The notes under the pieces: generated by a model | The model's database searches: none | The model's input: the letters and a program-made list of their open reading frames with translations, nothing else | Told to the model about the DNA's origin: nothing | NCBI GenBank assembly: GCA_022361315.1 | Contig: JAKSBB010000017.1 | Location: 1 to 6,739, forward strand | Length of the DNA stretch: 6,739 nt | DNA from: Desulfobacterales bacterium | GTDB lineage: Bacteria > Desulfobacterota > Desulfobacteria > Desulfobacterales > Desulfobacteraceae | Direction: 5' to 3' | Position numbers and translations under genes: made by a program | Part shown: piece after piece, positions 1 through 4,794 of the stretch | How the letters are laid out: each line of letters begins with the position of its first letter | Numbering within the stretch: position 1 is the first letter of the stretch

Positions 1-396
1 AAGGGAGCGGTTTTGATCGTAGAGGGCCAGGTGGGTCCTTATTCTGGCCGAGAGAATTGCCGGGTTTACCGGTTTTGTAATATAGTCCACGCCCCCGGCG
101 GCAAACCCGTGGGCTTCATCATCAATATCGTTGCGGGCCGTGACAAAGATCACCGGGATTTTTTCAGTCCTTGGATCGGATTTGAGGTGTGCGCACACCT
201 CAAGGCCGTTCATGTCCGGCATCACGATATCAAGCAGAATCAGGTCCGGCGGATTTTCCCGGGCGATGGCCAGGGCATCCGGTCCTGTTTTTGAGAAAAA
301 CAGGGAAAAGTCCTCGGACAGAAATTTTTTCATGACTTTGAGGTTCTGGGCCTCATCATCCACCACCAGAACCCTGGGCCGGGTATCGGTATCCAT
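1..396 (-). CDS. Response regulator, N-terminal receiver domain (partial, C-terminus beyond the window)
   Basis: Reading leftwards from the ATG at 396-394 gives 132 codons, open to the window edge, so the gene is cut at its 3' end. Residues 8-125 are a complete CheY-like receiver: acidic pair D13-D14 in VLVVDDE, phosphoacceptor D56 in LILLDIVMPDMNG, T86 in VIFVTAR and K108-P109 in YITKPV. It should take a phosphoryl group from a histidine or Hpt domain and switch an output domain. The segment after the receiver (ARIRTHLALYDQNRSL) is the helix and linker often seen in receivers joined to HD-GYP cyclic-di-GMP phosphodiesterases. GGDEF, kinase or phosphatase outputs are also possible because the output lies outside. 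The gene starts 10 bases after the stop of the hybrid kinase, so the two are very likely one operon and signalling partners. Receiver identity is near certain; the HD-GYP output is inference. Confidence 0.93.
   Translation of the reverse strand, partial: MDTDTRPRVLVVDDEAQNLKVMKKFLSEDFSLFFSKTGPDALAIARENPPDLILLDIVMPDMNGLEVCAHLKSDPRTEKIPVIFVTARNDIDDEAHGFAAGGVDYITKPVNPAILSARIRTHLALYDQNRSL
182..203. repeat. Perfect 22-bp palindrome inside the response regulator reading frame
   Basis: The left arm TTGAGGTGTGC is followed directly by its exact reverse complement GCACACCTCAA, with no spacer. Pairing fails at the next outer base (181 versus 204). On the minus strand it encodes residues around LEVCAHLK, just after the receiver phosphorylation loop. 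The coding sequence is intact, so the symmetry may be chance within codons, or a protein-binding or mRNA-structure site. No function is assigned. Confidence 0.6.
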
Positions 397-401
397 ATCG
401 T

Positions 402-408
402 CTTCCTT
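402..408 (-). promoter_or_regulatory. Ribosome binding site of the response regulator, overlapping the kinase stop codon
   Basis: The minus strand reads AAGGAAG five bases before the ATG at 396. It overlaps the TAA stop of the kinase (409-407). Ribosomes ending on the kinase would arrive directly on this site, which suggests translational coupling and a matched supply of kinase and regulator. Confidence 0.75.
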
Positions 409-3400
409 ATTCCCGGCTCTGGGCCAGGGTATCCTGAATTCTGCCCAATGTCTTTCCGGCAGGGGCAAAATCAAAGTTATCAATCCGGGTCAGCAGTTCT
501 TCTTTCAACGTTTCATCCAGCTCCGGGGGCCAGAGGGCAGTGATAACAGCCAGTAACTGGTCATCTCCGCTCCCTTTTTTCAGCACCGCTGCCAACTCCG
601 CCAGACCTTCTTCAAATGAAAGATCGGTTCCCTGATCTGCATCCGGCTGAGTTCCGGTCGTATTTATGGGGATATAGCCGGTCTGCATCCGGTCGTAGAT
701 GGCATCTCTGACCGATTTAACCGCGATGAGCAGATCACTGAGACAGGTGTCGGCCCGGAGGAAATCGTCCTGACGGACGGCGGCCTCCAGAGCTGCGGCA
801 TGCCGTTCACAGGTCTTTGCACCGATATTTGCACAATTGCCCTTGAGTGTGTGTGCCAGTATGGCCGCCTTTTCTGCTTCACCTGATTGCAGATGGGCAT
901 GCAATGCATCCACCTGGTCCTGGTACCGGAGAATGAAATCTTTACAAAGGGATGCGTACAACTCCGAATCCCCGTAAAATCTGCGGATGGCCTCTTCATG
1001 GTTCAGCACGCCGGGGGCGGCGCCCGTATCATCGGAGGCACCTGTAAGGCCGGTTGCCGTTTGGACCGAAGGGGACACCCTGCCGATAATGCGGGCCAGT
1101 TCGTCGGGTTCAAAGGGCTTTGAAATATAATGATCCATACCTGCGGCCAGACATTTTTCCCGGTAGCCGGTGAGGGCATGGGCCGTGAGCGCGATAATTC
1201 GAATCTCCCTGTTCTCTTCTCCGGCATCTCCCCGGCGTATGGCGCGGGTGGTGGCAATCCCGTCCATTACCGGCATTTCCACATCCATGAGTACCAGGTC
1301 GAACAATTGATCCTTCATCTGGTCTATGGCTTCCCGGCCGTTTCTTGCAATGGACAGTTTGTGTCCAAGAAGGCCGATCATGGCCTTTGCCACTTTGATA
1401 TTGGCCGCGTTGTCTTCGGCCAGCAGGATATGGGCGGGCCGGCTGCGGTTCCGGAAACGGGTATTGTGCGCTTCCCCGGATTGCATCTCTTCCGGGGAGG
1501 CCTTTTCCAGGCAGAGGCTGAAATGGAATACCGTGCCCTTGCCCGGGGTACTGACAAACCAGATATCTCCATCCATCAGTTCAATGATCTGCCGTGATAT
1601 GGTCAGTCCGAGCCCTGTACCTCCGTATTTCCTGCTGGTGCTGATATCTGCCTGGCCAAAGGCTTCGAAAATGACGTCTTTATGGGTGTCGTCAATGCCA
1701 ATGCCGGTATCTTGGATTTTAAACTGTATCCGGTTTCGGGGTCGCGTGTTCCCGTTAAGACCGGTGCAGGCAATATCACCGCTGCTGACACTGATCTCAA
1801 TTCCCCCTGCCTGGGTAAATTTTATTGCGTTTCCGGTCAGGTTCAACAGGATCTGCTGCAGCCGGCCGGCATCCCCCCTGAAGCAGACCGGAAGGTTTTC
1901 CTCGATCCGGGTTTCCAGGTAGAGCCCTTTGTCCTGGGCCTGCTGGGAGAGAGAGGCAATGGTGGTGTCCAGAACCGTGGTCAGGTCGAAGGGGGTGTGG
2001 GCCAGCTCCATGCGCCCGGATTCAATCTTGGACAGATCCAGAATGTCATTGATAATGCTGAGCAGATGGCGGCCGGAATCCCGCACCACCCCCAGATATT
2101 CGGTCTGTTCATTGTCCAGCCGGCCTTTCAGAACAAAGTCCGTCAGGTTAAGAATTGCATTCATTGGGGTGCGGATCTCATGGCTCATCCGGGCCAGGAA
2201 ATCCGTTTTGGCCTGGTTGGCGTGCTCCGCCTCTTCTTTTGCCGCCATGAGTTGGGCTTCGGTTTTTTTACGGTCGCTGATATCCTGGAAAGAGCCGATA
2301 AGTTTCACCAGTTTGCCATCTTTGAGCACCGGTTCCCCTTTGGCCCTGACCCAGATCCTGTTTCCTTTTGCAGTGATGATTTCAAATTCATTATCGTAGG
2401 GGGTTCCCGTTTCCCGGCACCGGGTGACAAGCCGGCTGATATCGGCCCTGTACTCGGGGGCATAAAAGTCTAACGCCGACCCCAGTTCCGGTGAATAATC
2501 CGGACCCACCTCATGGATGTCGTAAACCGTACGGGTCCATACCAGTTCATCGGTGAGGGTATCCAGTTCCCATCCACCGACCCTGGCCATGGCACCGGTT
2601 TTATTGAGCATCTCTTCTCTTTTCTCAAGCTCAATGGCCATACGTTTGCGGTCTTCGATTTCGTTTTGGAGTCTCTGGTTGATCCGGGTCAGCTCCCGGG
2701 TTCGTTTTTCAACCCGTTTTTCCAGATACTGGGCATATTCCTGATTCTTCTGATAGAGCAGGGCATTGTTGATCCCTGCCGCCAGGATTTCAGCCATGGA
2801 GTCAAGAAAATCCAGCCGCCGGTCGAACCGCCTGGGGGTCAGGCAGCATAGGGCAAGAATACCGATGGTTTCCCGGCCGACAATCAGGGGGACTGCGGCA
2901 AATCCTTTAATTCTGCCGGGTGTTTCCTCCGCTTGCCCAGTTGTCTTGAATATATCCGGACCTGATCGGTCTCCATTGGATCTATCCGGGTTAGATATAT
3001 CCGTGGCAAAAAACGAGCGCTGCTGTTTGAATGCATTTATACAGAGGTCCAGTCCGATAGATGCCACCCCAGGCGCCTCCGGATCCAGCACCGCCTGATC
3101 AAAAGAGTAAGCCTGTCTGGGCTGCAGTTCTCCCTGGTGAACAATATAGATACGGGCCAGGGCAGGCTGGATGGCATCCGCCACCGTGACGATGGCCTGG
3201 GACAATACCCCGTCAAGGGAGAGTTCTGCATTGATTTCCCTGCCCAGTCGGTTCAGGGCTGTGAGTTCACCAAGGGTGGTCTGGGTTTCTTCCTGGGCCT
3301 GTTTCCTGTGGTGAATATCTGCCATGATGCCGGTCATCCGGGTGGGGGCTCCCTGATCATCGGTCTGGCTGACTTTGCCGACACCCAATACCCATTGCCA

Positions 3401-4525
3401 CGTTCCTGCCTTTGTTTTCAGCCGGTGTTCCGCTTCAAAGAAGGGAAGCTCACCCTTCAGATGTCCACGGACACTGTTTTCCGTATGCTCCCTGTCATCG
3501 GGATGGAGGCGGGAGCCCCAGGTATCGTATGTCTGCTCTATTTCATCGATGTCATATCCGATGATGTCGGCCCATCGCCGGTTATAGGTTACCCGGCCGG
3601 AGGGCATGTCCCAATCCCAAAAACCCAGATTCCCGCCCTTTACCGCAAGGTTCAGGCGTTGCTCACTGGTTTTCAGTGCATGTTCGGCCCGGCGCTGTTC
3701 CGTCACATCTTTAATGACAGCGATTGAGAAAGGGCCTTTTTTACCGGCGTCTTTTTCCAGGTTGGCGGACAGCAGTACATCTATGATCCCTCCGTCCCTG
3801 GCCACCATCTGATAAGGAACATCTATGACGCTGCCCTTCTCCCAGAATTCGGGGAGCACCTGATTCACGGCATACGCTTTTGAAGCCTCGGTCAGAAACG
3901 CTACGGAAGGACGGCCGATGACATCCTCCCTCTTGTATTTCATTGTGCTAAGCCATTGACTGTTCACATCGATGAGCCGGCCCTTTTCATCAATGGAATG
4001 GATCATCACGGGGACATTCTGGTACCAGTGCCGGTGACGGGTTTCCGTAATCTGGATCTGTTCCTTTGCCCTGAAGATTTCTTCACGGGCCGTTTCAATG
4101 TTTCGCAGATCAAAATAGGCGCGCAGGGCCCCGTAAAGCGTGATGTAAAGCCGGGTGCTGGTGAGCTCCGTTTTGGCGGTGTAGTCGTTGATATCATAAC
4201 TGCGGATTACTTTTTTTTCCGGGATATCACCGGGTTGTCCGGTGCGGATGATGATACGCACAAAGGCATTTTTTACCACCTCCCGGATGGTCCGGACGGC
4301 ATCCAGTCCGTCCGTGTCGGTGTCCATGACCACATCCATCAGAATGGCGGCCGTATCGGGGTTTTCTTCCAGAATCCGCACCGCCTCACTGCCGCTGTAT
4401 GCACTTAAGAATTCTACTTTCCGCCCTTCAAACATGAAGTCCGACAGGGCAAAACATGTGGCATCGTGGATGGATTGATCGTCGTCTGCAATGATGACTT
4501 TTATGTTGGGTTCGGTTGGCGTCAC
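407..4525 (-). CDS. Cytoplasmic hybrid histidine kinase, REC-PAS-PAS-GAF-PAS-HisKA-HATPase-REC-Hpt
   Basis: A soluble sensor kinase of 1372 residues with no membrane segment or signal peptide. Domains, numbered from the GTG at 4525: receiver 1 at 8-140 (D14/D15, phosphoacceptor D64, T95 in IIIRTGQPG, K118); PAS at about 161-276; PAS_3-like at 291-406; GAF at about 418-592; coiled coil at 591-641; PAS at 642-756; HisKA at 771-836 with H782 in MSHEIRTPMN; HATPase at 876-1006 with N-box N895/N899, DTGIGID at 939-945 and GGTGLGL at 968-974; receiver 2 at 1032-1148 (E1037/D1038, D1081, T1114, K1136); Hpt at 1174-1276 with H1225 in HTLKGN; charged helical tail to 1372. All catalytic residues are present, so ATP-driven autophosphorylation and a His-Asp-His relay are expected, with the downstream regulator as likely acceptor. 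Receiver 1 resembles those joined to DUF3369, but that domain is absent. The frame stays open up to a TTG at 4627; the GTG is preferred because it directly follows AAAGGAGG and the extra 34 residues look unstructured. The signal sensed is unknown. Confidence 0.95.
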   Translation of the reverse strand: MTPTEPNIKVIIADDDQSIHDATCFALSDFMFEGRKVEFLSAYSGSEAVRILEENPDTAAILMDVVMDTDTDGLDAVRTIREVVKNAFVRIIIRTGQPGDIPEKKVIRSYDINDYTAKTELTSTRLYITLYGALRAYFDLRNIETAREEIFRAKEQIQITETRHRHWYQNVPVMIHSIDEKGRLIDVNSQWLSTMKYKREDVIGRPSVAFLTEASKAYAVNQVLPEFWEKGSVIDVPYQMVARDGGIIDVLLSANLEKDAGKKGPFSIAVIKDVTEQRRAEHALKTSEQRLNLAVKGGNLGFWDWDMPSGRVTYNRRWADIIGYDIDEIEQTYDTWGSRLHPDDREHTENSVRGHLKGELPFFEAEHRLKTKAGTWQWVLGVGKVSQTDDQGAPTRMTGIMADIHHRKQAQEETQTTLGELTALNRLGREINAELSLDGVLSQAIVTVADAIQPALARIYIVHQGELQPRQAYSFDQAVLDPEAPGVASIGLDLCINAFKQQRSFFATDISNPDRSNGDRSGPDIFKTTGQAEETPGRIKGFAAVPLIVGRETIGILALCCLTPRRFDRRLDFLDSMAEILAAGINNALLYQKNQEYAQYLEKRVEKRTRELTRINQRLQNEIEDRKRMAIELEKREEMLNKTGAMARVGGWELDTLTDELVWTRTVYDIHEVGPDYSPELGSALDFYAPEYRADISRLVTRCRETGTPYDNEFEIITAKGNRIWVRAKGEPVLKDGKLVKLIGSFQDISDRKKTEAQLMAAKEEAEHANQAKTDFLARMSHEIRTPMNAILNLTDFVLKGRLDNEQTEYLGVVRDSGRHLLSIINDILDLSKIESGRMELAHTPFDLTTVLDTTIASLSQQAQDKGLYLETRIEENLPVCFRGDAGRLQQILLNLTGNAIKFTQAGGIEISVSSGDIACTGLNGNTRPRNRIQFKIQDTGIGIDDTHKDVIFEAFGQADISTSRKYGGTGLGLTISRQIIELMDGDIWFVSTPGKGTVFHFSLCLEKASPEEMQSGEAHNTRFRNRSRPAHILLAEDNAANIKVAKAMIGLLGHKLSIARNGREAIDQMKDQLFDLVLMDVEMPVMDGIATTRAIRRGDAGEENREIRIIALTAHALTGYREKCLAAGMDHYISKPFEPDELARIIGRVSPSVQTATGLTGASDDTGAAPGVLNHEEAIRRFYGDSELYASLCKDFILRYQDQVDALHAHLQSGEAEKAAILAHTLKGNCANIGAKTCERHAAALEAAVRQDDFLRADTCLSDLLIAVKSVRDAIYDRMQTGYIPINTTGTQPDADQGTDLSFEEGLAELAAVLKKGSGDDQLLAVITALWPPELDETLKEELLTRIDNFDFAPAGKTLGRIQDTLAQSRE

Positions 4526-4529
4526 ATCG

Positions 4530-4537
4530 CCTCCTTT
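4530..4537 (-). promoter_or_regulatory. Strong ribosome binding site that decides the kinase start (GTG 4525)
   Basis: The minus strand reads AAAGGAGGCGAT and then GTG, close to the full complement of the 16S rRNA 3' end (AAGGAGGTGAT) with one mismatch. The gap of four bases is short, but the pairing is extensive. The alternatives, TTG at 4627 and ATG at 4564-4562, have no comparable site. Confidence 0.72.
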
Positions 4538-4555
4538 ACCGGCGAATTCGCCGGT
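4538..4555. repeat. Perfect 18-bp palindrome abutting the kinase ribosome binding site
   Basis: The sequence ACCGGCGAA is followed by its exact reverse complement TTCGCCGGT. As RNA it can form a seven-pair GC-rich stem with an AAUU loop. It ends on the base next to AAAGGAGG, so it lies in the kinase leader if translation starts at the GTG at 4525. It could be a dimeric repressor operator or a translation-control hairpin. It is not a good terminator for kinase transcription because it is followed by AAAGGAGG and not by a run of T. Confidence 0.65.
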
Positions 4556-4599
4556 TTTGGTCATCCGTTGGGCTTTTTTTGAGGGGGTACCGTAGGAAA

Positions 4600-4627
4600 A
4601 AGATGGGGCGGGTTTCAGTTTTGTCAA
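4600..4627 (-). promoter_or_regulatory. Possible sigma-70 type promoter for the kinase-regulator operon
   Basis: The minus strand has a perfect -35 hexamer TTGACA at 4627-4622, then 16 bases, then CATCTT at 4605-4600. The latter is a weak -10, keeping only A2, T3 and T6 of TATAAT. Transcription would begin near 4593 and leave a leader of about 70 bases that includes the palindrome at 4538-4555. The alternative TTG start codon is part of this hexamer. The weak -10 keeps confidence low. Confidence 0.3.
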
Positions 4628-4794
4628 GAATGCAGGGGGGGCGCGATAAGGAGAGGGGTTGCCGTCCGGAACAGGGTCGAAATAAGGCCGGAATTAAAAT
4701 TTGATCCACGGTAACGGGTCTGGTATGTTGCGGTTGTTTGACCCTTGGCACACCCCTTGGGAAATTTGGAATTGAATGGAATCGATAAGTATAC
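4628..4794. other. Divergent intergenic region between the kinase operon and recC
   Basis: These 167 bases (269 when counted from the GTG start of the kinase at 4525) separate two genes transcribed away from each other. They include an A/T-rich patch near 4690-4702 and the recC promoter candidates at 4738-4767. No convincing small gene, RNA gene or terminator was seen. Both divergent promoters must lie here or in the kinase leader. Confidence 0.6.
4738..4767 (+). promoter_or_regulatory. Candidate recC promoter region: sigma-54-like site overlapping a weak sigma-70-like site and a direct repeat
   Basis: TTGGCAC at 4745-4751 matches the sigma-54 -24 element, and TTGG at 4757-4760 sits at exactly the right spacing for the -12 element. 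The expected C of TTGC is replaced by G, which would weaken it. A sigma-70 reading is also possible: TTGACC at 4738-4743, a 17-base spacer, then GAAATT at 4761-4766. The 7-bp direct repeat CCCTTGG occurs at 4742-4748 and 4754-4760, a 12-base period, and accounts for part of the sigma-54 resemblance. The sigma-54 start would fall about 23 bases before the recC GTG. Confidence 0.3.

Noticed and set aside
13..556. Two overlapping plus-strand open frames at the left edge (13-294 and 131-556)
   Set aside because: Both are antisense to the receiver and the kinase tail, have no ribosome site worth noting and give no familiar protein.
1682..2473. Long plus-strand open frame (263 codons) opposite the kinase
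   Set aside because: It lies entirely antisense to conserved GAF-to-HATPase coding sequence whose motifs fix the true frame. Its product has no recognisable domain and is explained by GC-rich codon structure on the other strand.
4264..4320. Repeated CCGGAC/GTCCG blocks near 4289-4320
   Set aside because: They lie within receiver 1 coding sequence, are short and imperfect, and are what GC-rich codons would give by chance.
4538..4580. Hairpin at 4538-4555 followed by GGTTTTGG and a later run of T (4574-4580) as a plus-strand terminator
   Set aside because: The T run is about 20 bases from the stem, and no plus-strand gene ends before it. The strands here diverge, so a terminator has no transcript to stop.
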